Translations under genes and position numbers: made by a program
Part shown: in pieces, positions 1-13,900 of the stretch
How positions within the stretch are numbered: position 1 is the stretch's first letter
Layout: every line of letters begins with the position of its first letter
Source of the DNA: Mycteria americana
Lineage: Eukaryota; Chordata; Aves; Ciconiiformes; Ciconiidae
Direction of reading: 5' to 3'
Assembly (NCBI RefSeq): GCF_035582795.1
Contig: NC_134367.1
Location: 85,419,062 to 85,483,061, forward strand
DNA length: 64,000 nt
The notes under the pieces: model-generated
Databases searched by the model: none
What the model was told of the DNA's origin: nothing
What the model saw: only the letters and a program-made list of their open reading frames with translations

Positions 1-1883
1 CTCTTTGAAATTCTAGGTCAAGAGCCACTCATGTTTAAAAAAACCCACATACAATACAAGCCAGTAGTCCAGAGACTTATTCGTAGGAATAGGCCAAGCA
101 GTGCCACTGAGTACTTCCTCAGATGTCAAAAAGCGCCACAGAAACAGAAAGTGAAAACTGCTCTAAAAAGAAGAGATGATTCTGCATGAGCAGTTAAGCA
201 TCGCTTCAGCAGTAGTAGCAAAAACAAGAAAAGAGACAGACACAAGACGCACAACAACACAGTGAGTGCCAGATGAGACAAAGTCAAATTACAGCTTGCT
301 TTATTTCTTTGACAGCATGGCTAACCTAAACAGTTCCTACACTTCGTGGTCACTTCAGGTCTCCACTTCTTCTTCTTGTTATCCACATACAACTGAGTCT
401 GTGGGGCAGTGCAACAGCAAGCTGGAAAGCTGACCTGGGTTATAAAGTTTTTTTCAGCTAGATCAATTCCCTTATCTAGTTTATCATTAAGCCCAACAAA
501 AAGCTAATAAGAAGTAAAACTGATGATATGGTTTTGTGCTACAGTTGAGTGAATTAAGAGCTCTCTCACCACCAGGAAGAGAGGAGAGGAAGAGAACAAG
601 AGTTTCTACCTCCTCCCAGTCACTCTCAGTAGTTATTCTCTCTTACCTCTCCCTGTACCAGCTCACAAACTCACCTGATAAGCCAGTTGCTCACAACAAT
701 CTGGGAGATGAGAGGAAGATGTCAACTTACTTTTCCTCTATTCAAGTAAGCTGAATCAGCTTACCATGCAGAAAGATGCGTGCCAGAGCCAGCGCAGAAA
801 AAGCACTGGAAGAACACAGCTGGAGGCAGTACACCCTCCTTCAGCAGGGCATGATGTAAGGAGAGATGGAGGTAGAATCAGGAACTACTTAAGTTAGTGT
901 TACTTCTAGAAGAAATGCTCCTAAACTATCCCTTTCCCAACTGAGTCCTCTTAAAAATGTAAGTAGGCAGCTTGAAGACAGTAGAGACAACAGCAGCTTA
1001 TTGCATATAGCAGTTCAGAGCTACAGTAATGCTCACCGACTATTTATTACAGAAAGAGCTTATATAGAAAATTTTCACAGATAAGACACAGCAGAAGTGC
1101 TGAAAGAGAACCGCAGTTGGGAAGTCCACTACAGCTGCTACTTTCTCAGGTGACACCAAACATTAGCCTAAAGGTAAAACATCTTGCATTATGCCCTAAG
1201 TCTTCCTAGCATAGAAAGCTTTCTAAGGTATTTATTAAAAAGGCCTTTAGCAGTCATTCCTGAACTTGGCAATTCTCATGTTTATCTGAAAAACATTCCT
1301 TTGAGCTTTGAATGTTACAAGCAAATAAAGAGACTCACATATGTGGAGCAGAGGGAAGACACAATCTAGTATCCTAATGTTTTGACAATAAGAAAGTCCT
1401 TACAAATAAGGGTGAATTTAGTGCAGAGATCATTCGGAAACACAGCAAGGCTGGAAGAGGAACAGACTCAGTCCAAGCATAGACAGTAGAATAGCAACAA
1501 AAATAATATAGTAGTAAGAAATTGAATCAGCTGCAAGTAATTTGTCTTATATTTGTGCTAGATGTAACTCTTTTGTGAGAAGAAGCTTTTTAAAAAAATA
1601 TATGCTAGCCCCCTCCCATTTACCTTCTTTTTTATTTCCATAAAAGTCTCCTGTTCACTATACTAACAGGAGGTAACAGTGAATGTGCACTGTGTAGACT
1701 ATCAAATGCTCCTTGTAAAAAATTGCATTCTTTGCATCTAAGATGGTATGAACTGTCACATCTCCATTTAGCACAAAATGAAAACTTTTTAAAAATGGTT
1801 ATTTGCAGAGAAACTATAATCTTTTGTGTTTTTTAAGAGACAGCAAATAAGACAAACACTCTGAAAAAGCTTAAACATTTTAC
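1..1883 (-). other. ERO1B intron 6 (partial)
   Basis: AT-rich non-coding sequence downstream of exon 6. I found no stretch matching the next ERO1B exon, no RNA gene and no recognised repeat. The short reading frames in it look like chance. Confidence 0.7.
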
Positions 1884-1957
1884 CATCAAGTTCACAAAAA
1901 TGATCCTGTGAATCATCGTATCTTGCCCAGTCAATGAAAGCCTCCTTACTTTGGTTA
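1884..1957 (-). CDS. ERO1B: ERO1B coding exon 6 (last exon in window)
   Basis: 74 bp. It completes the split serine codon and encodes [16 protein letters not shown] then QDHFCELD plus the first base of the next codon. The acceptor CCCCTCAG| has a strong pyrimidine tract and the donor is GATG|GTAAAA. The following exon (YVDLLLNPERYTGYKG region) is not in the window. Confidence 0.95.
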
Positions 1958-4900
1958 CTGAGGGGAAAAAAATACATTTGGTTTTAAACTTTTAAATAAA
2001 CAACATCAATAAGAGCTACCAAAAGAAACACAAACCACATATAGTAGTTAACTTGGAACTGAATTCTGAATTACTGTATCTGAAACTCGAGAATATATGG
2101 AGTTACCACTTGTTAGCTGCACAGAGATTCAAGCAGGCATCAAATGCAATACTTTAAAAAGTCATCTTAACATTAGACAGCAAGAAAGACTTCACCATCA
2201 TTATTTGAACAAACTGTGCAGCGCCAGTGACTTCTCTTCCTTCAGTAAGAGCTTGGTAAAATACTTTCACAACATACATTTTTAACATATTTTCGTAACC
2301 TGTACTTTCAATGAGATTGGCAATAGTTAGCCTTGCTTTTTAGTGGGAGACTGGATGTCTAAATGCCCCTTCAAGCTAAATTACTCTATGAATATGATTT
2401 GTCTTAAGCCTTTTAAATGGTATTCCACTCACCCTAGCATTTTCAAAGGTGTACTGTACCAGACAGACAAGCACTTTGAAGTTCCCACACTATGAAACAC
2501 AAACAGTGCCAAAAGCTGAATGCTTTCTTCTACGCACTTGTGCAGCACAGAACTACTGATGCCACACTACTGACAGCAAAATGTAAGCAAAAGTTAAGAC
2601 TGGGAACTCTGCTCCAGGGTGCAGTGAAGCACCTTGAAATAATGAAAACAACCTATTTGATTTGATCAAATTAGTACTAGCTCAATTCTACAAACAGAGG
2701 CAATTCTATAACAAGATACATTTCTAACCTTCTGCCAAATCACAATAGGAGACTTTATACTTGGCATTAGGCGAGGAACTGCTCCAGTAATTACCAGCAG
2801 GCAAGATTTGATAATCACAAGAAATACAGTTGATAAAGGAAAATAACCCAAAACCATGAGGATGATGTACTGCTAGGTAGAGAACATGGAGGTTTGCGTA
2901 CAAAGCACAAACTCTTCCTGCACTTGCAGGATCCATTACCTGCCCTCTCCCAACTTTAATCGTCTATCCTACTCTCACAAAAGGCATTTTCTTTAGCTCT
3001 CCATATGTGTACTCAATCTCGTATTCTTTTGCCCTACAGGACTGGAAGAGCGTTAATAGCTTATTATTTTCCCTAAAAAACCTTGGATAAGGGCTCTACC
3101 CAGTTTGGTTTAAAACACCACACACCAGGCAGAAGCAGACACTTTTTCACAACAGTCCCGTTTTGTCAGATGACAGGAGAGAGTGAGTTTCAACATCTCT
3201 ATCAGGTAGAACTGCTAAAATCTGTGGCCAAAGACACCACACCTCTCCATCCACAGTGAAGAACTGATTTTCTATTTCTACTTTTTAAAGGTGGGAAATG
3301 TAGTAGAAAGCAAGTTTTTCTAAGTGCTGTTCCACACACTTCCTACTCTGGGGCAACACCATCCTGTAGAATTCCTCCCACCCAACCTTGACTGTGCCAT
3401 GCAATAAGCAAGATCAGGGAATTGATCCAAGCTAAAAATAACTTTGCCAACAACAAAAGTAACTCACAAGCTCCCTGATCTGGTTCACTGAATGATCACA
3501 AACAGGCACATCAGTGTAACAGAGGGACAGAGCAGGACAGAATCCCTTAATCCAGCACAGTCATCAAGAACAAAGACTGATACTGGCAAAAAGTAGAAAA
3601 AAGGTGGGTTTATTTGCAAGTTTCCTCTGACTCCTGATGCTGTAAGATACCTCTTTCAAATAATATCAAAGTGTACTTTCTTGGAAAAAAAAAGTCTACT
3701 TAACACCTTTACCTTCAGATGTTCTTGCATCATTTCACATTTACTTTCTAATGGGCTATGGAAAGAATGAAGAACAAACAACAGCACATTGCCAAAACAA
3801 GACAGACAAAATGAAATGCTCCTTTGTTACTGTTTTTGTACTACTGTTGTAAATCACAGCATACCTTAAGGTACTGTTAACTGCTCCCAGTTTGTTAGCT
3901 TGCTCACAGTCTTCCAATTCTTTGGAATTATTTGCTGCTTTTGAATACTGTAAGAAAGTTCATATTTAATATACAAATGAATTACCTAAAATTCTCTGAG
4001 AACAGGTGCTGTGAAAGGTATTTCTAGGTTTAGCAGTGAATTGGCTAGTATCAGGGAAAATCCTCAGATCCTAGAAGCAGTAAGTAATTCTGGAACATTT
4101 CTTATTTCTATTTTTCTTCACTTAATTTCATCTGGCCAAGTTCACTCTGTGGATTTAACTACCACAAAAAATTCAGCTAAATATGTCAAAATTTTTTTTG
4201 TTTCGCCTTTTTTTTGTTGTTGTTTAAATTAAATGGAGTTCTGAAGTGTTTCAGTTACTTACATTCTTGCAAAAGGACTTTGGAGGAAAAGCAGTGTCAT
4301 ACCTATAAACATACCTTTTATTTTGCAAGCATAATCATACCCCACATTTCATTGGTCATTTCAGTAGGAAAATGTATCAGTTTTGGCCATTTTCCCCTCA
4401 TGTTTCATTTAATCCTATTCATTGGCATGCTTTAGACATGCACAGGTGTGGAAGAGAGGCTTTTCAAGCTGAACTCAAATTTTGATTATTTTAAAGCCAG
4501 AACTGAAGTATTTAAGCTGAACTCTGATTCTACAGTATTTTTTAAAAAGTAATCCACTAAAACAGACTTACTATTAGAATACTTCTAAAGAAAACATTTG
4601 AAGAATTAAAGATTAAATTCCACTACGGTTCTGTCAGCAGGGAATTTGTTAAGTCTGTCAGCTTAAAGCTCAAAAAATCCTTCTAACAGTTTTGCAACAT
4701 AATAGATAGTATCAGTGCTCTCTTAAAAGATAAACAAACCCAATTTCCTCTTTTTTGGGGTTTTTGGGTTGGGGTTTTTTTTGTGTGCATGTGTTTTCTT
4801 TTGCAGACTGAGCCTTAGGTTTACACAGATTTCTACTTTATCACAGTCCTTAAGAAATACAGAAAATGATTTAATGTGAAGTAACTGATAGCTTATATAA

Positions 4901-7900
4901 AGTTAAACTGCTGGTTTCCCTTCACTTCAGGGCACATACATATTGACATGAAGGATTACTATCCAACATCAACTCAAAATAAAAACATAAGCTAAAGGCT
5001 TTGGTCAACCCTTCAGAAATAGCAAACAACAATAATAATTTGATAAATTTTAAAAGAAAGAAAGTAGTTCATTTCTGAGGACAGACTTGTGGTCAACATA
5101 CCAGAGGCAAAGTACCACCACAATACATATCACAATACTTCTCAAAAAAGAAAGGAGTTAATTAAAACTGTTCAGATGAGTAAGCAAGACGACTTGCTTT
5201 AAAAATGCATTTTCCAGAACCAATACAAGGAAAAATAGGAGAACTTACTGAAAACCAAAGAAGTGAAGGAGATTAAAAAACCCAAATAATTTAAACCTTG
5301 TTAGGGGCCTTGCCCATAACAAATATTTACTCTAGAAGGAACTTCTCACTCAATTTTCTTGGATTTGCCAGGTGTGGGGGCTCATTCTTTAGCATCATAT
5401 GAATGTTCAATGGAAAAATCTGAACAAGGAATGGATCTGACCTAGAATGAAACAGATACTGCTGATGAAATAACATACTGAGATGCTGAAGTAAACATTC
5501 TGCGTGTCTAGAGTTGCAAACCAATCCCTACCCTGAAGTGAAAAAAGTTACTGCCAAGAATATAATCCTAAATTTAAGGTTTCAAACAGAATGAACATTC
5601 AAGTCTCAAAACATGTTTCCAGGCTTCACTATTCTCCAGTGTTTAACACAACAGCTGTCAGATCAGTGCTCTGTGACCACTGACTAAATAAGGACAAAGT
5701 ATCTGTTCCTGCCAAAGCAGGATCTCCTAAGAGCAGTTTCTGGAAGAAAACAGAAAAGAGGTGGGCAGGAAGTAAAATATTAAGTTAAATGTTGTAACCT
5801 CCAGTTACTGCATCCTGTTCCTTGCTTCAAAGATTAATACAGCAGCTGTCATGACAGTTCTTTAACGTCTATCCCCCCCAAAATGTGTTCACCACTCAAA
5901 TGAAACAGGACTATAGAAAGGGAAACTACTTTGTGCCTCTCCAGCACCATTTCAAAAAGCTTATGTTGGTGCCAAGAATGGAAAAGAGATCCTCTGTTGC
6001 TAACTGCACTTCTGTGGGGAAGATGTGCAAGTGTAACCCTGGTCTTTGTAGCTAGATAAACTTTCAAAAGAAGAACGGTTATCTCTATGGTTCAGCAAAC
6101 AAACAAAAAAAAAATCCCCCACAAAAGCCTAAATAAAGCTAGTTGTTTACAAGCTCATCTACATTAGGAAAGAAGGGCAATAGGAAACTGCACAGAAGCC
6201 AAGCTCTTACACCACAGATAACTTCTCCACAGGATTCTACCCTGAGTATATCTACTCAAGAGATTATAGCTCTCATTGTTAAAAAGATGCCTTTGGTTAT
6301 TTTCACCTTTCCAAGGCAGACACTATCAGGATGAAAAAGAGAGATTTTTTTTTTTTTTAACCAATACTTCAAGGATAATCCACAAGATGCAGGACTTTCC
6401 CAAATGGACCAAGCACAGGCTAATAGCACAGTACTTGCATAGTCCTTGAAACAAAACATTCATACTAAGATGAGTTTGATGTTTCCTTAAAAGGGATATT
6501 AAATGAGGTTGTCAATTTTTAAAGATCTTTCTTGGAGCCAATTAACTGCATCATAAATAGTAAGAAAATGGTGTAGGTAAGATTTATGCCAGTCCTGATG
6601 ACAATTTTCCTGCAGAAATATTTTGTTTTCTGACAGAGAAGGAGCAGATGTTAGTGTCTTTGTTCTACTACAGATTAAAGGTGCAGAATTGCCCAACTTT
6701 CAGTACTGTAGCTGGTTGCAACAACCTACAAGGCAATTCAAAGGAAACAACTGTAGCAAACGTACCAGCAAATGATAGCTTCCCAAAGAAGCTATCCCAG
6801 TTTCTTTATTGTGGTGAAAGCAAAAGGTGACCGATTTTTCACTTCCGAAGTCCAATTCAATATGTTCATGTGAAGTATCTTAAGAACAGCATACTCTTTG
6901 GCTACTAATTAACATCTTACTTATGGCTCTCAAGATTAATCAATCAGGAAGCTCAAATGCCTACTAGAAGAATCCTTTCTAAAACGGTCTTTAAAGTCTT
7001 AAAATGCCTCTTTAGGAGGCATTATGGTATTCCAGGAGTCAGTTTCTCTACAGTCAAGCTTGGAAGAGAACAGAGTCAATGAAAAAGAGAACGGGCAACA
7101 GATTATCCAGCTAAAACTCAAGATTTTCTGCCCAGAGATAGTGCCAAAGTTTTCCCAAAACAATTACTGCTTCTTGTGCTGAAATGGTGAATGACTGACA
7201 TTTAAGTCATGTCAGTGAAAAAGATGTTTCTTCTCTGATCACCAGGAACCTTTAAATGAAGAGGCGCACTTTACTTCAGAGTGAGCTTAACAATATATGT
7301 ATAAACAGGAGACGAGACTTCCTCTTGAGCTAAAGCTTGGACAGACTTCCCTGCACTGTTCACAACAGCAGGACACAGAAGTCGTCAATTCACGATGAAA
7401 TATTCCTCTCAGCTATCTGTGGTAATCTTTCTTGGCATAATGTCTAAACCTAATGCCAATGGTCACTTATGATACAGTGAACTACACTCAGGTGAGGCAA
7501 GCAGCAACTACGGCTGCCAGTGAGGTGGAAAGTACTGGGGAGGATGGAGATACAATAGTTAAGCAAGAGTAAGTATGAGTGTAAAACACAGCCAAGGCAC
7601 TCAACAGGAAGATCTCTCATTTGGACACCATTATCCCATCAGCTGCTAAAATCCTTATTCTTGGGCACTGTATTTGGGATTTCGGGGGGTGGGGTGGGGG
7701 GTGTTTGTGTTTCTGTTCTGACCTCTTTTCTAGGCATATATGCCCTCTTTATTTTTTTGGCTTTGCTAAGATCACTTGGTGATCTAGGAAAGATGGCTTG
7801 GAGAGAAGCAAGCAAAAGCCAACAGCACAGACTGACTACTTAAGCTTGCACTGACCACTTTAGCCTAAATTGTCTTTAGGCTAATGACCAAATCATCTTT

Positions 7901-10900
7901 AGACTAATGACCCGCTCAAGATTAGATATGGGGAAACTACATGTAATCGTTCAGGTTCTTTTAATATTAGAGGCTGTGGTTATATATGATTCTTACAAAA
8001 GACTGCACTGCTACTGCATCTGTGCATCTTAACCTATGGCTTTATAGAAGGTGGCCTGTACTCAGAAATGAACAAAGAATTTTGCATCAGGCATTCTGTG
8101 GCCATGTACTGCTGTCCCTGGTCATTCATTGATTCAGTCTGCACCAGCTCTCAAGCTATGACAGACTCAGAATGACGTGACAGTACCAGCTATGTCAGAA
8201 ACACTATTATACATAAAAGTAAAAATGTGAAGCCACATACAGGAACTGATCAGTTACGTTAACAATTTCATCACTATGCCAAGGTCTGTAATAAAAAGTC
8301 ACACAACTGCTGTAATGCTAAGATCTTAAAAAAAAAAAAAAAAAAAAAAATCAGAAAGAACTTAGAAAATAAATGACTCCTTACTTTATTAGCACTCCCA
8401 GCCTTAATTCCAACAGGTATTTTGCTCTGAAAACAAAAAATAAATCACAGTTTTCACACTGTTCATAGAAATTATTATGCTTGATTAAAATCTACAAATT
8501 AAATACCATTCCTACAGAGGTCAGAGCAAACTTGTTTTTAAATAATTAACTTGCTCCTCTCCTTTCTCAACATGTTCTATCCAAAACAGTGTTAGAGCTT
8601 AGAAGAGACTTATTCTTAAAGTTATTTGTTTTACTGGTAAAATGACTAAGACCTTAAAATCCTTTGGTTATATTTCTGCTTTTGAAATGCAAAATAATTT
8701 TATTGTTGCTCTTTTATTTAAATTTAAGTTCTCATTAGTAAATATTGTTAGTATAGTATTAGTCACTGCAAATTAGCAACCTTTTTAACCAAATAACCTT
8801 TTTCTATTTTATATTATTTGATCCATACCTCAGGACAAGGCTCTACATGACAATCTTTGATAGAACAATGGCCATCATCAGCCCAAAATGGGCATGGTCT
8901 CTTCAGGTTGACCTAAACATACAAAAACAAAAGTTTACAATCAATACTTATATAAGGCAACTTTAAAAAAAAAGAGCTCTCAGTAGCAGGAAATCCTTTC
9001 CAATTAAAGGAGAGGATACAAGGAAAAATGGTTAAATTTAGTACTTTAAGTTTGGGGGGATTTTGTGGGGTTTGGTCGGTTGGTTTCTTTTAACTACTCT
9101 CCCTCTGAGTATATAAGCTGAAGCTTGCTGCAGTGGAATTATTAGTGATAATGGTCTCCAGTGGACACAAACACATATTATATTAAAGCACAAATTAAAT
9201 CTCTCACCACTAATATAACTTCAAAGCAGTAAATAAACTACTAAAAAGAAGGCAAATCAGACATATGCAGCTCTAAAATGGTTGTACTTACAATCAGTTG
9301 CACTTGTACTATACTGATCAAGAAATTACATTTGATGGGGGACAGAGTAGTGCACAAGTTTACTAATTCAAATAAGTGCTTGGATGATTTCAGACTTCAA
9401 GCAATAAAAACAGGCAATAATTACTACACATCATAGCTAGTCAAGGAAGAATGACTATCATAATGGCCTCAAATTAGAAAGCTGATATAGCACAAATATA
9501 AATAACGAAGAAAAAACACTTCAGAAACATTACCAACAAATCCTGTGATGATTAGTGCTCCTGTTTGTCATCAAATGGCACAAAAAAGGCAGGGACTACC
9601 ACATATATTAGTATATACTACATGGCAAGAGATTCAAACACTTTACTACACTTCACTTGGATTGTCAATGTGAAAGTCATTGAAGAAAAAAAAAAAAACA
9701 AACCCAGCTTTCCTTTACATTAGCCTTATACATATTAACATTACTGATAAAAAAACACTTTGACCTTATCACTCCTAAACTGAAGACTACCGACTAAAGG
9801 TTTTCCTGCATCATCAACCAGAAACACTGCAGAAGTACACCACCTTTGAAATCTAACATTGCAAATAAAATACAAAGCATTTATCCTCAGTAGAAACCCC
9901 TATTTTCCAAATAAAAAGTCAGTTTTAAAACTTTCAAAGTAAAAAAAAAAAACACACAAAATAAAAATTACTTCTACTCTTTTACTTTGTTTTCCTTTAG
10001 CACAGCTTGTACTAGTTTCCTTCAGTTGATAAATACTATTCATGAAGATATTCAACTGAAGTCACTACTTATATCCAACAAACTACATCTTGAATGATTT
10101 GATGTATCACTTCTTATTTGAAACTGTTGCAGATATTGAATTTGATTCTGTAGTCAGACACAGCAAGAGTTCTATAAAACGCACTGTAAAATTAAGCCTA
10201 ATACCCCAATGATGGCATCAGGCCCTAGAGCAGTTTCAACACAAAAATTTAAGAATTATAAATGTCCTTATAAAAATTATTTACGCCTATAAATCTTAAG
10301 TCAGAAAACTAATCCTTATGCTAGCTTTCGGAAAAAAATACATACAAGCTGTACGGTAAATTAATAGTCACACACTATAAAGAACAGTATTCTTGCTATA
10401 CCTAATAGGTTAAAAGATTGAGACTAAACTTTTAATCAATTTAGTCTTCAAAAAAACATGTTTTCCCCTTATATGTAGGAACATTTTTCTAATTCATGTA
10501 ATTTATATCCTATACTTTCACTTTACATAAGGAGAAACATAGACAGGAAACAAAGCTTAAACATCTAGTATAGTAGTGCCAGTGCAGCCCCTTACGCAAA
10601 GAATCGGCAACTGAACTCTAAATCCCATGCTCTGATGAACTTGGGAGCCCACTGCCATGTGGTACCTGAAAGGTTCCTGCTATGATAAAAGAAACATGCT
10701 ACTCAATCTTTTAATTTGGAGAAAAACTGAAATCACTGAGCCATATTGAACAATTATTCCATTAAAAAAACCACCTTTATGCTTTGACCACATTTAACTG
10801 GCAGAGTACATTTATACTGGATCAGTGATTTGCTTTAAGTGGCCTGGTTTTTGAGGGAATATAGTAATAGAAGCCCAATGGCTACATTCGCTGAATTGTC

Positions 10901-13900
10901 AAACCAGAGCCTCAGCAATAAAAAAAAATAAATCAAATTCCATTTGTTTCCCCAGCATTATACATAACATACTAAGCATAAGGAAAACTAGATCGATACG
11001 CCCCTGATACAAAGCAGGCACAATATGAAGAATCTGAGATGAATTATAGCCAGATTTTACTCTCCCTCCAGTCTATTCTCTTAATTTTGACAGCTAAGAA
11101 AAATCAAAACTATGTACCAGAAATAAAGAAACAACCTTTAATGCTTGAAGGATAAACTGTTCTGTGGCACTACGTACCCAAATTAAAGCAAAACAAAAAG
11201 AATTCCCTCTTCAAATGTTCTGTCAATAACACAAAAGGTCCCCAAAGAGCAAAACTTAATGTTTGACTTGCTCAATTGCCCTTTATTATACTAAATTCCT
11301 CTACCAAACCTTTCAGCAACTAAGTTCTTTCTGTGTTTTCAAAACACGCATACAAAGTTAACTGCTATATAACACCTGAAAGAAAGACTGTTTTCCAGGT
11401 TTCCATTTTGATGTACTTACTCAGCATGACTGGAAATTACAAATTCAGCTTTAAAATGTTAAAGAGATTCCTCAGTCAAAAAAACCTAACAAGACATTGA
11501 GCAGATAGTACAACTTCTTAGGAGTGATGACAACTATCTTCTAGTTACAGTTCAAGCCATGCTAGCACAGATACATTAGAAGCAGAGATTTTAGGTTGCC
11601 CCCCCCCCTTCCTCTATTCAATCCACAAACACCATCCCTAGAAAAAAAATATGTGAAATTTTAGATTTTTTTTGTTCTTGTTCTCTCATCATCTTTTTTT
11701 AAACAAAGCACAGAAAAGTGTTTTGTGCTTTATTTAAAAAAAAATCACCTCACCTTCACAATAAGACCTATTATATAAAACATGCCACTCCCACCAATTT
11801 CTACCAAAAAAAGGACCAGTTAACATAGACTACAAACTTCTCTGAAGTAAAATCTAACAACAAAAAATGCTAACACGCTTAGGAAGATACAAGTAACTAC
11901 GCAGTCACTGTTCTTACACAGAGGAATGCTGGAAACAGAAGAATACTGCTGTCTAAACTGCAGATTAATTCAGAAAGAACACCTGCATATCAAGATATAC
12001 TAGTCCAAGAATGATTCAAGACCACTAAAACCCAGTGCGCACACACACTTCTGAGACAAACTGAGGCTGTATAGCACTTGTACTTTAATCAATACCAATC
12101 ATGCACTGACTACATAGAACATCCTTCTACTTTCTTCAGGGTCTGAAGTATTAGATTTCATTATTATTGTTTAGAGTGTTATTCAATACTTGTCACAGAT
12201 GAAAAGTTAGATTTCTTATAACGAGGCTTCCATAGTTTGTGTGTTTTGATGTATATAACTATACAGATACAAAGTTTTTTATTCCTTTATTTATTTCATT
12301 GAGAAGTGTTCCACTAACTATCTAGAAACCACCTAGCACAATTTCAGCAAAACTTTAAAAAGAAAATTTTCTTCAGCTTTTAAATGAAAACTAGGTAGTC
12401 CATTCAGTATTATACATTAAAGTTTGAGTTCTTTTATGGCTGTTGAACTAGTAACACAATGGGAATACCGTGACTGTAGTTACAAAAGTTCATGATCCAA
12501 ATTCCTATTACAAATTAAATTACTTCAGAGTAGGAGTGTTTTCACTCCCAGAACAAGTATACTCCCCCTATGCTTATTCAGTATTTAGCTACACTGTAGT
12601 TGACCTAGATGAGCATTGCCTACCCTCATGATTTCCACACGCATCTATGTGCTTAACAGCACTTCCATGATTCCGTGCAGGGACATCAAAAAAACTCCAC
12701 TGTTTATTCAGAGGGGAAGGGTGAAAAATGTTTTGACTTACTTATTCAGTTTGCTTGTTCAACACAAATTCTTCCCTGTCAAAACTGGAAGTACTAAATA
12801 ATGTGTGGTGATAGGCGGACTGCGCACTGGCCCTTGTAATTGCCCATCTATTAGGAAGATCAGTATGAAAGATGAGGTAGGATTGCAACACACCATTAAA
12901 GTATGATCTGCAGAACTGTTGTTGAAATGAAGATTAGCTCTAAATCTGCAGGATGAAATTACTGTTGTATAAAACCTTGTATACCTGTTGATCCTCTTCT
13001 TCAAATACTTTGTTTTGTATCTTTGTGTTGCCTCTGGAGCATCTAATTACCACTACTATGTGATGTATTATCACTGAAGTTGCACATATCTTGTTTCTCC
13101 TGAAAAGTGAAGTTAGAACTGTATCATGTAGCGAGGAGATTCAGGGTGAAGTTACACATTACTGCTTGCTCAGACTAGAAAGGGAAGATTCTAGCGCTTT
13201 TTTTCTCCTTCCTCACATTCACAACCCCATCTTGCATGACTTTAATACTTGTCTGATTCCAGATCAGCTAGATAATTTGTTACATCCTGGAAAGAAAAAA
13301 AAAAACAAAAAAACCAAACAAACAAAAAAAAAACCAAAAAACAAACCCACAGCCAAACCCGAACATCCAAAATAAAAATCTACCAGGTTAAAGAGATGCA
13401 TTGGCCTCATGCACAGTCAGACAAGCCCAAGAGCTAAAAGTAAGGAAGGGGCAGGACAGTCTGCCCTAAAGGAGTGTAACCTCCTTTTTCCAGTGGCAGG
13501 CAACCATTTGATTAGCTCAGTCCAAATGCAACCTCATTTTCAAGTTAAGCATATCTGAAACCAGAAGTATCAGTTTTCAAAATCTTATTTTGCTCATCAG
13601 ATTCTAATACAGAGAAAAAAAAAAATGCTTAAAGTCATAAAAACCTGATATTACATACTACTTGAAAATTTAATATTTTTACCTATTTTTCAAAGAAATA
13701 GTGTTTGCTATCTAGAGAACCATTAAGATCAGAACTAAGACAGCAACTTATAAGAAAAGGAAACCATTGCAATATTTCCATTTCAAATTATACACATTTC
13801 TTAGAAGACAAGTACCGCACACTGTCAGAAAGTTGCTAATATGCAATCCTTTTCTAGATGCAGCAGTACAAAGATACTACCTTTAAAATTACCACTTATC

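Larger units (their letters stand above)
3948..8384 (-). other. ERO1B intron 4
   Basis: A 4.4-kb AT-rich intron. Simple-sequence tracts include T/G-rich 4748-4780, G-rich 7684-7704 and a run of 23 A at 8328-8350 just before exon 4 on the coding strand's downstream side. No coding or RNA gene was recognised. Confidence 0.65.

Noticed and set aside
2345-2400. Possible CR1 3'-end relic in ERO1B intron 5
   Set aside because: Only a short, heavily changed match. Left as a remark because chance cannot be excluded.
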